The notes beneath the pieces were generated by a model. It made no database searches, was not told where the DNA came from, and worked only from the letters and a program-made list of their open reading frames with translations. A stretch of 64,000 nucleotides of DNA, taken from a virus. Both the position numbers and the translations under genes were made by a program. The first letter of the stretch is position 1; each line of letters starts with the position of its first letter. The stretch is from positions 1 through 64,000 of the IMG/VR virus record IMGVR_UViG_3300008459_011050; one strand, written 5' to 3'. Shown one piece after another: positions 15,811 to 24,525 of the stretch.

Positions 15811-16524
15811 TCAGATAGCATCCCAAACCGAACCCATAACTTGATCAAAAAAAGCAGTATCTGATTGACTTAAAATATATGTTAAGTCACTACCCCCACT
15901 GCCAGTCACACGTGTTTTATAACCCATTGATTTCGTGAAATTATTCTGAACTTGAAACAGTTTATCTGTAAAATCATCTAATTGTTGTTTGGATAATTTT
16001 CTATCAATGTTTAATAAACCGATTTTATCAAATATATTTTGATAGATACCATATATTATACCTTTCAAATCACCAGGATTGAATTCTTCATTTTTCCTTG
16101 CAAGTGTTAGAAAATTCTGACGGTTTTTAAATTTAATCGTCATTGCAGCACCCATAGACTTACGTTTAATAAAACCAATACTAGATATTTGTTTTGTTAT
16201 GTGATCTAATATTAACTTACGAAGAGTATCTAAAGAACCCTTTGAATTGAAAGCTTGAGCATTGATCTCTTGGAAAACTAAAGGAACCCATTTTACAGAT
16301 AAATCTTTTACTAATCCATCTAAAGCTTTATCAATGTCTGGACCACCAATTTTATCACTTGCTTGTTTCAAATTTTCAATACTACCTCGAACAGAATACT
16401 CAAGGTTATCAGCAAAATTATCAATAAAAAGCCTACTTATATTATTAGGTGTAGTCCAATTCATTAAACTTGTAGTTGCTTCTTCATTTACATTGAAGGT
16501 GTTATAGTTAGTTATATAATTCAT
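15811..16524 (-). CDS. Tagged virion-type helical protein
   Basis: About 237 residues. I chose ATG 16524 because it yields the leader MNYITNYNTFNVNEEATTS and sits 4 nt from an AT box; the longer frame to 16596 adds an unrelated peptide that covers the promoter. The body is mainly helical (LIDNFADNLEYSVRGSIENL-like), includes KRKSMGAAMTIKFKNRQNF, and ends in a Gly/Ser segment (TRVTGSGGSDLTYIL). Unknown function. Convergent with the amidase gene, directly abutting it. Confidence 0.65.
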   Translation of the reverse strand: MNYITNYNTFNVNEEATTSLMNWTTPNNISRLFIDNFADNLEYSVRGSIENLKQASDKIGGPDIDKALDGLVKDLSVKWVPLVFQEINAQAFNSKGSLDTLRKLILDHITKQISSIGFIKRKSMGAAMTIKFKNRQNFLTLARKNEEFNPGDLKGIIYGIYQNIFDKIGLLNIDRKLSKQQLDDFTDKLFQVQNNFTKSMGYKTRVTGSGGSDLTYILSQSDTAFFDQVMGSVWDAI

Positions 16525-16528
16525 AACC

Positions 16529-16538
16529 ATATATATTA
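16529..16538 (-). promoter_or_regulatory. Late-type AT box TAATATATAT
   Basis: Minus-strand box directly upstream of the leader start at 16524; supports that start over the one at 16596. Confidence 0.45.
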
Positions 16539-16753
16539 TATCATAATAACAATCAATCACTAAACCACCACCCACACCTACTACGTGGGAATCCATTGAA
16601 GATGTTGATCAACATAATAAATAAACCTAAATACCCCTTAATTCTTTCAGAAAGATATCACCAGTCAGATGATTATATTAAATGATACCAAGTGTCATAT
16701 TGACAAAATAATCAACCTGTGAGTTTTTTTAAATGAATTTGGTTTTTCGATTT

Positions 16754-16764
16754 AGATATATAAA
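16754..16764 (+). promoter_or_regulatory. Late-type AT box AGATATATAAA
   Basis: 33 nt upstream of the fibre-like gene; a second TTATATAAAA lies at 16771-16780. Confidence 0.45.
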
Positions 16765-16797
16765 TTACTCTTATATAAAAAATCATAATTATTATAT

Positions 16798-17841
16798 ATG
16801 GCATTAATTACAAGAGAAACTGGACCTAGCGCAAAGGGAAGTGCCTTATCTTTTGCAGAAATGGATAATAATCTAATCTATTTAGAATCCCTAACATCAT
16901 TAAATTTAATACCAGCTCTCGATAATACTTATACATTAGGTACTAGTGCTTCTAGATGGAAAAGTATTAGTGTTGGTCCTGGAACTATCAATATCACAGA
17001 TCAAACTCTTCTTACCGAAACAAGTCTAACCGTAAACAATGGAGTATTACAAGTCAATGGAGCTAATCAGCTTCAAGTAGGTCAGTTAAAATTTGTTGAT
17101 AATACAATAGAATCAACATCTGGTGGTATTAATATCCAAATTGGTCTTACTGGATCCACTGCTAGTTTACTTCTAAATCGTAATGTTGTATTAGCTTCTG
17201 GTAAAACCCTTACATTTGCAGATGGATCAGTTCAATCAACTGCACCAGGTGTTATAGAAAAATACACTCCAACAAGTGCAACAGACTCATACGGTTTAAC
17301 TGGATCACTAGTTAGAGATGATGAAAATATATATGTTAGAACTGATTTTTATGGGTGGAGACCTATAGCATTTAATAACACTTATGGTTCTTTTTTCGAT
17401 ACAACTACCCAATCAAATCCAATAGCATCTACAGCAATGCCTATAAATATAAACACAACATCAAAGGCTTCAGGTGTTAGTATACAGAGTAGTAACAGAA
17501 TAAGAGTAGATCATGATGGTGTATACAATATACAATTTATTTTACAATTAATGAAAACTGGTCCTGGTAATAGTGATGCTGATATATGGTTAAGATATAA
17601 TGGGGTTGATGTACCTTGGTCTAATACAGTAGTAACTATTATAGGAAATAATGGAAAAGGTGTAGTATCTTGGAACCTTGTTCAAACCATGACAGCTAGT
17701 TCTTATTGTCAAATAGTTTGGTCTTCTGCTGATACAGGAGTGAGTATATATGCAATTGGAACACAGTCTACTCCAACAAGACCAGCAACACCATCAGTTA
17801 TATTAACAATAGATAAAATTTCACCAATTACAACAATTTAA
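16798..17841 (+). CDS. Phage fibre/neck-type structural protein
   Basis: A 347-residue protein. The N-terminus (MALITRETGPSAKGSALSF, then EMDNNL and a LGTSASRWKSI repeat-like strand) is typical of T4-like structural and fibre proteins in environmental phages. Residues about 100-160 are beta-helical in character (TLTFADGSVQSTAPG). The C-terminal part from about 200 (IRVDHDGVYNIQFILQLMKT) looks like the jelly-roll/C1q-like domain of receptor-binding or whisker proteins. It carries no capsid leader, as expected for an external component. It ends at a strong terminator shared with the next gene. Confidence 0.7.
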   Translation: MALITRETGPSAKGSALSFAEMDNNLIYLESLTSLNLIPALDNTYTLGTSASRWKSISVGPGTINITDQTLLTETSLTVNNGVLQVNGANQLQVGQLKFVDNTIESTSGGINIQIGLTGSTASLLLNRNVVLASGKTLTFADGSVQSTAPGVIEKYTPTSATDSYGLTGSLVRDDENIYVRTDFYGWRPIAFNNTYGSFFDTTTQSNPIASTAMPININTTSKASGVSIQSSNRIRVDHDGVYNIQFILQLMKTGPGNSDADIWLRYNGVDVPWSNTVVTIIGNNGKGVVSWNLVQTMTASSYCQIVWSSADTGVSIYAIGTQSTPTRPATPSVILTIDKISPITTI

Positions 17842-17863
17842 TAGTATTTTTGTAAGTGTGGAT

Positions 17864-17898
17864 AAAAAGTGAGAATTATTTAGTTCTCACTTTTTTTA
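17864..17898. terminator. Bidirectional terminator
   Basis: AAAAAGTGAGAA / TTCTCACTTTTT hairpin between convergent genes, with T runs on both sides. Confidence 0.75.
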
Positions 17899-17904
17899 TA
17901 TCTT

Positions 17905-18489
17905 TCACCAAACCACCACCCAGTCACAACCTAACACACCCTTTGGAACATCCTTGTACGTCTCTGTAATAATCTCACCACCTACTAAATAACATACCTC
18001 TAAAGCTAACTTAGATGATGGGGTTCGGAATGTCTGAACTCCATCAATTTCTTTATAACAATCCGTATCAAGTAACCCAGTCAATATGTCATAGGGTGGA
18101 AACTCTTGGAAATATCTATTAGTAGATAATCCGTGTGATAAGAGAAAATTCACCATTTTGATTGATTGGATTTTTATCTGAAATTTACCTAATTCTGAAT
18201 TTTTAATGGGGTAATCTGACCCAATTTTAGATTGGATTTTTTGGAGTGTCAATTGGTCAGACCTTATATAAATTGTCTGAAAGTCGTGGATAAAAGAAGT
18301 CCCTATGACTTGTCCAAAGGTGTGTAAATTGTCTGAATTAATCTGACTAAAGTAATCCTCATTTAATTTATTCTTACGGTTACGACAAGCGTGAGAGCAA
18401 TACCGCTGATTTAAAGTGGTGACAAGCCATTTGTTTTTTACAGTGAAATCCTTACCACAAGTTTGACAGGTTATATGATATTGAGCCAT
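17905..18489 (-). CDS. Zinc-finger protein with degenerate LAGLIDADG-like domain
   Basis: A 194-residue protein. The N-terminal zinc-binding module (CQTCGKDF ... RYCSHACRNRK) is followed by two segments that resemble LAGLIDADG endonuclease repeats: IYIRSDQLTLQKIQSKIG and ILTGLLDTDCYKE, the latter then FRTPSSKLALEVCYLVGG. The usual acidic-glycine end of the motif (DGD/DG) is altered to DTDC. It may be a free-standing homing-endonuclease relative. Activity is doubtful. Confidence 0.5.
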   Translation of the reverse strand: MAQYHITCQTCGKDFTVKNKWLVTTLNQRYCSHACRNRKNKLNEDYFSQINSDNLHTFGQVIGTSFIHDFQTIYIRSDQLTLQKIQSKIGSDYPIKNSELGKFQIKIQSIKMVNFLLSHGLSTNRYFQEFPPYDILTGLLDTDCYKEIDGVQTFRTPSSKLALEVCYLVGGEIITETYKDVPKGVLGCDWVVVW

Positions 18490-18605
18490 ATGCTATTTGA
18501 CAAATGGTATATATTCTGGTGATAGGGTCCACCATTTAACCAATCAACACTCTTAAAATTTTCAAAATTTTCAACATTTTATTTTTATTTGATAGAATTA
18601 TGTAA

Positions 18606-18613
18606 TACATTTG
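18606..18613 (+). promoter_or_regulatory. TACATTTG -7 element directly before ATG
   Basis: TACATTTG ends 1 nt before a triple ATGATGATG. The second ATG would give the 4-nt spacing used by other leaderless genes here. No good TTG lies at the expected distance. Confidence 0.5.
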
Positions 18614-18614
18614 T

Positions 18615-20276
18615 ATGATGATGAACCCCAACAACCTAGAGAACTCCACCAAATCGTTTCGTACTATTCAATCTTTGATTGAGAATGGTGATATTAAGAT
18701 ACCTCAATTTCAGAGGGAATTTGTTTGGAAGGTAGATGATTCTGCCAGGCTAATTGATTCAATTTTAAAGAATTATCCTATTGGTAATTTTATATTTTGG
18801 AGAACGGACCAACAGCTTCGTAGTATTAGGGACATTGGTAATATGGTATTTCCGATTAAGTCTGAGGGTGAGAGGGTTGATTACATTTTGGATGGTCAGC
18901 AGAGGATTACGTCGTTATATGCTTCATTCAAAGGATTAGAGATTAAGGATAAGAAGAAGATAAAAGATTTCCGAAAGATATGGATTGATTTAGATTCTAC
19001 ATATGATGATAGGATAGTTGTAACTGATCCAAACAGACCGAACAAGATATCATTAATTGATTTGATTAATCATAAGTGGGATGTTGGTGTTGATTATATT
19101 GATAAGGTTAGGACTTATTATGAATCGTTGATAGGGTTTCAATTTCCTATTACGTCTATACTTAATTCACCTACTAGTGTAGCTACTGATATATTTACTA
19201 GGTTGAATGTAGGGGGTAAGAAATTAGGGCCATTTGAGATTATGTGTGCTTCTACGTATGATGGTGATTTAGGATTTGATTTACAGGAGAAGTTTGAAGA
19301 ATTAAATAGGGATTTAAAGGAATCTAATTATTCTATAAGTGACTCACAGGTGTTACAATTAGTCTCTATTCTTTTAACACATAGGGAAGGTGTATTAGGT
19401 GGGTGTACTAATAAGTTCATTTTGAATTTGAATAAGTCGGACTTTATTGGTATCTGGCAGGAGGCTGTGATTAGTATTAAGTCTGCTGTTGATTATATGA
19501 GATTAAATTTGTGTCCTACTGACAGGTTACTTCCTTATCCACCTACGTTGGTATTATTTGCTTATTTCTTCAATAAGAATAAGTTAAAGGTTATGACTAC
19601 GGATCAGAAGATGTATTTAGATGATTTATTTTGGAGGATTTCGATGGGTGGTAGATATTCATCTAGTTTAGAGAGTAAGTTGATGCAGGATATTTTAAAA
19701 GTGGATAAGATAGTAAATCATGTATTGCCTCAGTATGAGTGGACTGTTGACATTGATGTTGATTACATTATCAATAATGGGGAGTTCAATAAGAACAGTA
19801 GTTTTACGAAAGCTTGGATTTGTTTATTGAGTTTACTTGGTCCGAGGTCGTTTAAGAATAACAGTTTAGTGGTTGTGGATGGGAATTGGCAGTTATCGAA
19901 GAATTCGCCGAATTTACATCATTTTTTTCCTAGGAGGTATTTGAGTAGGGTTGGTTGTTTAGATTCACCGGATCACATTTTGAATATGACAATTATTGAT
20001 GATAGTTTAAATAAGAGTATATCTGACAAGGAGCCGAGTTTGTATATAAAGAAGTTATCTGATGATAATAGTTTATTGATTGAGACTTTAAGAACTCATT
20101 TGATTGGTGGTTTTGATAGGTTTGGGATTTTGGAGAATGATTACATTAAATTCAAGAGGGAGAGGGCTAGGTTATTTTCCAATGAATTTAACAAGAGGAT
20201 TATTTTTCAAATGACTGGTAATGAGCCGCAGGATATTGAGGAGTTTATTGATGATGAATTAGTTGATCAGGATTAA
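18615..20276 (+). CDS. DUF262/DUF1524 (GmrSD-like) protein
   Basis: A 553-residue protein. The N-terminal DUF262 shows IPQFQREFVWK near residue 30 and YILDGQQRITSLYASF near 95, the ParB/Srx-like nucleotide-binding motifs of GmrS. The C-terminal DUF1524-like region has HHFFPRRYL near 435, an HNH-type nuclease signature as in GmrD. GmrSD proteins cleave modified phage DNA, so in a phage this may exclude competing phages, though other DUF262 proteins have other roles. The start is within ATGATGATG; by analogy with nearby promoters 18618 may be used. Confidence 0.75.
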   Translation: MMMNPNNLENSTKSFRTIQSLIENGDIKIPQFQREFVWKVDDSARLIDSILKNYPIGNFIFWRTDQQLRSIRDIGNMVFPIKSEGERVDYILDGQQRITSLYASFKGLEIKDKKKIKDFRKIWIDLDSTYDDRIVVTDPNRPNKISLIDLINHKWDVGVDYIDKVRTYYESLIGFQFPITSILNSPTSVATDIFTRLNVGGKKLGPFEIMCASTYDGDLGFDLQEKFEELNRDLKESNYSISDSQVLQLVSILLTHREGVLGGCTNKFILNLNKSDFIGIWQEAVISIKSAVDYMRLNLCPTDRLLPYPPTLVLFAYFFNKNKLKVMTTDQKMYLDDLFWRISMGGRYSSSLESKLMQDILKVDKIVNHVLPQYEWTVDIDVDYIINNGEFNKNSSFTKAWICLLSLLGPRSFKNNSLVVVDGNWQLSKNSPNLHHFFPRRYLSRVGCLDSPDHILNMTIIDDSLNKSISDKEPSLYIKKLSDDNSLLIETLRTHLIGGFDRFGILENDYIKFKRERARLFSNEFNKRIIFQMTGNEPQDIEEFIDDELVDQD

Positions 20277-20324
20277 TGAAAAAAAATTTATCAAAATAAA
20301 TTTGGATCCTCTACAACTTTAGTA

Positions 20325-20332
20325 TATCTTTG
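20325..20332 (+). promoter_or_regulatory. Bacteroidota-type promoter, leaderless geometry
   Basis: TATCTTTG with TTG at 20302-20304 exactly 20 nt upstream; ATG at 20337 after 4 nt. Confidence 0.8.
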
Positions 20333-20336
20333 TATT

Positions 20337-20648
20337 ATGAAAACGACACACATCCTCACCATCCTCCTCTCTGTAGTTATTTGTTCTACTTCTTTTGGTC
20401 GTGATAACGACACTACCAAGAAGTCCAAGGTTGTCAAAAAGGCGACTGTTGTAAATCACAAGGTTGTATCCGCTAAGAATTGTGGTTTTATTGTTGACCA
20501 GGGTGTTAATATTATCACTGAGACCTTTTGGGTAGATGTAAAGAATGATAGTACTGGTAATGTTCGTACGTTTGAGCTTCCTCGTAAGGAGTGGTTTTCC
20601 ATCAATATGGATGCTAAGTTTTGTGTAGATAGTGTTAAGGTTTGGTAA
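20337..20648 (+). CDS. Small secreted protein
   Basis: A 103-residue protein with a signal peptide (residues 1-21, ILTILLSVVICSTSFG). The mature part is Lys/Val-rich, then has one Cys pair and a FELPRKEWFSINMD segment. No known domain. Its stop overlaps the ATG of the next tiny frame (TAATG), suggesting translational coupling. Confidence 0.6.
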   Translation: MKTTHILTILLSVVICSTSFGRDNDTTKKSKVVKKATVVNHKVVSAKNCGFIVDQGVNIITETFWVDVKNDSTGNVRTFELPRKEWFSINMDAKFCVDSVKVW

Positions 20649-20767
20649 TGAGGAGGCGGGTGTTGGTATATTGGTTACGGTATAAGAGATTAGATCTTGG
20701 TTATAGGGATTTTATTTCTTTAATCGTAATCAATTTTTTATTTAGTTTAGTATTAGGTTGGGAATAG
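20648..20767 (+). CDS. Possible 39-aa membrane peptide
   Basis: A 40-codon frame whose ATG overlaps the TAA of the secreted protein by 1 nt. It encodes a basic N-terminus (MRRRVLVYWLRYKRL) and one hydrophobic helix (FISLIVINFLFSLVLGW). It could be a small inner-membrane peptide. Support is only position and composition. Confidence 0.4.
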   Translation: MRRRVLVYWLRYKRLDLGYRDFISLIVINFLFSLVLGWE

Positions 20768-20812
20768 AATAGGTAAAAAAATTTTTTTTAAAAACATCAG
20801 AATAATAAGAAT

Positions 20813-23242
20813 ATGTTACAAACAATCATACCAAAATTAGAATCTTCATTAAATGAAAAAGATACAGAGAATATATGGAGGGAAACTGTAAGTGGTTTTT
20901 TTCCTACAGGTATTATAACATCACCTTTTAATACTGATGGTTATTTAGAAACATCAGATGGGAAGATTTCGATTTTATTTGAGTTCAAGTTTCAAGAGAA
21001 TTTAAAGTCAAAATTATCACAGGTAAATATTTTATCGCAGACTTTATATTATTTAAAGAAGTTTGAAGTAAATGGTAGGAAGTTACCTAAGGTGATATTG
21101 ATAGCCGATAAGAATGAGTGTTTTGTTATTCACACTAATCCACTTGTTAAGTATTTATCATATGATTTAAATTGGAATGTAGCTGCTTCAACTGCATTTA
21201 AGACGAATACTGATTTAATTCAGGATATGTTAGGTGATATGGATATTAATCCGTTTGTATTTGATATTGTAGAGGGGTTTAATTTCCGTGCTATTGAGAA
21301 TAAGATAGTAGATTTATCTGAAAGGGTTGTTAGGTTAATTAAAGTTACGGAGCACAACATTACCAATGTTTATGAATATTTTTGTAATAATGTATTAGGT
21401 AAGAATGCATTAAGTGTTAATGAAACGGCTAATTTATTTGTTAATTTGATTATTAATCCTGGTGAGAACTATTTACATCCTAAAAGAAAGAACATATTAG
21501 TCACTAAATCATTTGGTGATGTATATGTTATTACAGATAAGTATTTATCTTTCTTTTCACATTTTGATGGGGAGCAATATTCTATACGTGAGAAGGAGGC
21601 ATTAACTGCGATTGTTGATAGGATTGTAGAGGATGAAACTCGTCGTAGGAAGGGTGAATTCTTTACACCTACTATATGGGTAGATGAGGCTCATAAGATG
21701 ATTTCAGAAGTCTTTGGGGAAAATTGGAAGGAGGAGTATGTGGTATGGGACCCTGCTTCGGGTACATTGAATTTAACTAGGGACTATAGGTTTAAGGAAT
21801 TATATTGTTCTACGATTGAGGATAGTGATTTAAAGACAGCTGATCAGATGAAATATAACCCTGAATCGGTGAAGTTTCAATATGATTTTTTAAATGATTC
21901 ATGGGATAAATTACCACAAAAACTTAAAGATATGATTTCTGATGGTAAAGAGATAATAATTCTAATGAATCCTCCATATGCTAGTTCAGGTACAATGAAT
22001 GAAAATCTTGTAAAAACTGGCATCACTGAAACTTCAATTGCTATTGAAATGAAAAATAACGAACTCGGTAAGGTTTCACAAGAAATGTACACTCAATTTA
22101 TTTATAAGTGTATGAAGATGGGTTGTCACATTTGTCTATTTTCGAAGCCTATGTTTATCACTTCACCATCGTTTAAAAATTTAAGAAGGAGATTATTTTC
22201 GGATTATGATTTTCAGAAAGGATTTATGTTGGATGCAAGTGAGTTTGCTGATGTAAAATCATGGGGTCTCACTTTTTCTATATTGACCAACAGAAAGTTT
22301 TTTGATGGAGTTAAAAATAGAAAAACTTTCCCCTTTGAACTTTTGAGTAATAAAAATTTCACTATACAAAAAATAGGTGATAGAAATTTATACAATGTTG
22401 ATGATATTGAAACCGGTCAAGAATGGGTAAAAAAATCAACTAAAAACATTAGAACTTATGATTTACCCCAATTGAAATCTGCTTTAGAAGTTAAGCAGAG
22501 TGGGTATGGGAGGAATGTTCATAATTCGCTGGGGTATATGTACTCTGATAGTAATAATGTATATAAAAATTCTCAAGGTGTGTGTATCGTTTCGTCTGTA
22601 TTTAGCCATGGACATGGTGTACCAGTGACCAGATCGAACATTCTAAATGTCACATCTTTTTTTTCAGCTAGAAAACTAATTGATTTTACTTGGCAGGGTC
22701 AATATGATGAATATTTAGCACCCGATGAAACTCACCAATTTTGGGATCAATTTAAATATGATTCTTTAGTACACAGCCTTTTCAACAACCATTCTCAACA
22801 GTCTTCCCTTAGACAGATTAACTATAAGGATAAGCTATGGGATATTAAGAATGAGTTCTTTTGGATGTCTAAAGATGAAATGATGTCACTTGCAGAGTCG
22901 AAGTATTTTGATGATGTTTATCGTGATGCTAAATCCTCTGATGAAAGGTATGTATATAAACTTCTATTCAAAGATGGAATATATGAGAAACTTTCACCTG
23001 ACGCTAAGGAAGTATTGGATATGGCTTCTGCACTTGTTGTAAAAACATTTGATATGAGAAAGGTTTTGAATGAAGAAAAGCCAGAATTTCATTTAAATAC
23101 TTGGGATGCTGGTTGGTATCAGATTAAGTTAGTCTTGAAATTATTTTTCCAAGATGATTTGAGAGAATTTACTAAAAAGTACAAGGAGTTTGAAGATAGG
23201 ATGCGTCCTTTGGTATATGAACTCGGTTTTTTGAGGAAGTAA
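20813..23242 (+). CDS. Fused nuclease-adenine methyltransferase (type IIG-like R-M)
   Basis: An 809-residue protein. The N-terminal region has a PD-(D/E)xK-like core (SPFNTDGYLET ... ILFEFKF, residues about 39-62). A central N6-adenine methyltransferase follows: FFTPTIWVDEAHKM, then motif I DPASGTLNL (canonical DPACGTGNL has Gly where this has Leu) and an intact motif IV MNPPYAS near residue 385. The C-terminal 350 residues probably form the target-recognition domain. The layout fits single-chain type IIG restriction-modification enzymes. The altered SAM motif makes methylation uncertain. It lies downstream of the DUF262 protein, forming an exclusion-type island. Confidence 0.7.
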   Translation: MLQTIIPKLESSLNEKDTENIWRETVSGFFPTGIITSPFNTDGYLETSDGKISILFEFKFQENLKSKLSQVNILSQTLYYLKKFEVNGRKLPKVILIADKNECFVIHTNPLVKYLSYDLNWNVAASTAFKTNTDLIQDMLGDMDINPFVFDIVEGFNFRAIENKIVDLSERVVRLIKVTEHNITNVYEYFCNNVLGKNALSVNETANLFVNLIINPGENYLHPKRKNILVTKSFGDVYVITDKYLSFFSHFDGEQYSIREKEALTAIVDRIVEDETRRRKGEFFTPTIWVDEAHKMISEVFGENWKEEYVVWDPASGTLNLTRDYRFKELYCSTIEDSDLKTADQMKYNPESVKFQYDFLNDSWDKLPQKLKDMISDGKEIIILMNPPYASSGTMNENLVKTGITETSIAIEMKNNELGKVSQEMYTQFIYKCMKMGCHICLFSKPMFITSPSFKNLRRRLFSDYDFQKGFMLDASEFADVKSWGLTFSILTNRKFFDGVKNRKTFPFELLSNKNFTIQKIGDRNLYNVDDIETGQEWVKKSTKNIRTYDLPQLKSALEVKQSGYGRNVHNSLGYMYSDSNNVYKNSQGVCIVSSVFSHGHGVPVTRSNILNVTSFFSARKLIDFTWQGQYDEYLAPDETHQFWDQFKYDSLVHSLFNNHSQQSSLRQINYKDKLWDIKNEFFWMSKDEMMSLAESKYFDDVYRDAKSSDERYVYKLLFKDGIYEKLSPDAKEVLDMASALVVKTFDMRKVLNEEKPEFHLNTWDAGWYQIKLVLKLFFQDDLREFTKKYKEFEDRMRPLVYELGFLRK

Positions 23243-23254
23243 AAAAATATAAGA

Positions 23255-23695
23255 ATGAATAAACTAGTAACTTTAATTCTAGGGATAATGGTACTCACTA
23301 GTTGTGGGTTAGAAAAGTTGAATTTAAAATCAGATAATTTTTCTTATCGTAAAAAGGTTAATGGTGAATGGACAAATTTTACAGATTGGGAGCCAATTAA
23401 TGTAAAAGTTGAGATAAAGAAAATTCCTTTCAGTGGATTTATTCGTGATGATAGTGGTAGGGTTAATATTAATAAATGTAAATTTATTATTTATGATAAT
23501 CCCAAGATATCATTAAGAGTAGTTGAGAAAAATGAGGAGATACAAGAAATGGATGAAGAGATTGTATCATTCAATTGTGTGGATAGTCATGGTGAGAAAT
23601 GTCGTCTTATACTTCTTGATAGGGGTGAATCTATTTATGCTATTATTTATTATGATAACTTAAATCTTAGATATAACATAATAGAGGTAAAGTAA
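23255..23695 (+). CDS. Lipoprotein, paralogue of the 30261 protein
   Basis: A 146-residue lipoprotein with a lipobox at VLTSC-G (residues 13-18). The mature part contains FSYRKKVNGEW-NFTDWEP near the start and FNCVDSHGEKCRLILLDRG ... NLNLRYNI at the end. The same pattern (YKWRSVQF..WTDW, VVCVDEEGSRCRMVW, NLELMYKV) occurs in the secreted protein at 30261-30662, so the two are related although one is lipid-anchored. Function unknown; an envelope role is inferred. Confidence 0.65.
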   Translation: MNKLVTLILGIMVLTSCGLEKLNLKSDNFSYRKKVNGEWTNFTDWEPINVKVEIKKIPFSGFIRDDSGRVNINKCKFIIYDNPKISLRVVEKNEEIQEMDEEIVSFNCVDSHGEKCRLILLDRGESIYAIIYYDNLNLRYNIIEVK

Positions 23696-23722
23696 TGAGT
23701 TATGATTTTTATTTAAAAAAAG

Positions 23723-23756
23723 AAACCCACTAATTCAAAGTCTTAGTGGGTTTTTT
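23723..23756 (+). terminator. Rho-independent terminator
   Basis: AAACCCACTAA / TTAGTGGGTTT hairpin followed by a T run, 28 nt after the lipoprotein stop. Confidence 0.75.
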
Positions 23757-23758
23757 CT

Positions 23759-23768
23759 TATATATAAG
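23759..23768 (+). promoter_or_regulatory. AT box TATATATAAG
   Basis: Late-type-like box immediately after the terminator and 21 nt before ATG 23790. Confidence 0.35.
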
Positions 23769-23789
23769 TTAATAATTAAATTAACACTG

Positions 23790-24524
23790 ATGTCATTTTT
23801 TAACATATTCAATAGATTTAAATCTAAGAAACAACAAGATATACCTTTTGATGAATTACATGATTTTGAGGAGGTGTTACCTATTGAGGTGTTACCTATT
23901 GAGGAGTTACCTATTGAGGAGTTAGCTCCGACACCAGAAGAAGGCCCGATTATAGAGGAGACACAACTACAGGATCCTATACAAGAGGAAGTTGTTGAGG
24001 AACCTGTAGAAAATCCATTAGATGAAATTCCAGAACTTCCGAATGAGGATAATAAATGGATTCCGATGGGGGAGGTAATGGACAATTTAAAATCTAAATT
24101 AAAGTCTGGTTATGAGAAATATGATTTAACTTCATTTTTAGATTTTGATTATGAGAAAGAAGGTCAGATGGATGGGTATCATATACATTCTTCAGAGTTT
24201 TTAAAGAAGAAGAAACAACACTTGATCTCGGAATTTCAAAGGCTCATTGAAAAGAGAGTAGATGAATTAAAAGATGAAAGATTAAATTGTAAAAACCTTG
24301 TGATTGATATGAAGGGTTTATCTGATCAATTAGTTGAGAAGTTTCAGTTAAGGATTGAATTATGTAATGAGTATATTGAGGATTTACATAATGAGAAATC
24401 ATTATCAAATTCTGCTACTGGTTTAATTCGTTCTGTTTTAACTGATTATGAAGTTGGTTGGGATAAGGGTATGAGTGATTATTTAACTGATCATTATTTT
24501 TTAAATCCATTAAAAAGGTTATAA
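23790..24524 (+). CDS. Acidic coiled-coil protein with short repeats
   Basis: A 244-residue protein. Residues about 28-48 are encoded by four tandem 15-bp units giving E-V/E-L-P-I-E repeats, inside a very acidic Pro/Glu segment reaching about residue 85. The C-terminal half is helical and charged (LIEKRVDELKDERLNCKN, LRIELCNEYIEDLHNEK). No known enzyme domain. It is 1 nt from the DUF4407 membrane-protein gene, so the two are probably partners. Confidence 0.6.
   Translation: MSFFNIFNRFKSKKQQDIPFDELHDFEEVLPIEVLPIEELPIEELAPTPEEGPIIEETQLQDPIQEEVVEEPVENPLDEIPELPNEDNKWIPMGEVMDNLKSKLKSGYEKYDLTSFLDFDYEKEGQMDGYHIHSSEFLKKKKQHLISEFQRLIEKRVDELKDERLNCKNLVIDMKGLSDQLVEKFQLRIELCNEYIEDLHNEKSLSNSATGLIRSVLTDYEVGWDKGMSDYLTDHYFLNPLKRL
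23871..23930 (+). repeat. Four tandem 15-bp coding repeats
   Basis: Units GAGGTGTTACCTATT, GAGGTGTTACCTATT, GAGGAGTTACCTATT and a diverged fourth copy GAGGAGTTAGCTCCG, in frame within the acidic protein. Confidence 0.9.
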
Positions 24525-24525
24525 G

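Noticed and set aside
16602-16685. 27-codon frame (MLINIINKPKYPL...) in the gap before the fibre gene
   Set aside because: Too short, with no promoter, leader or similarity to support it.
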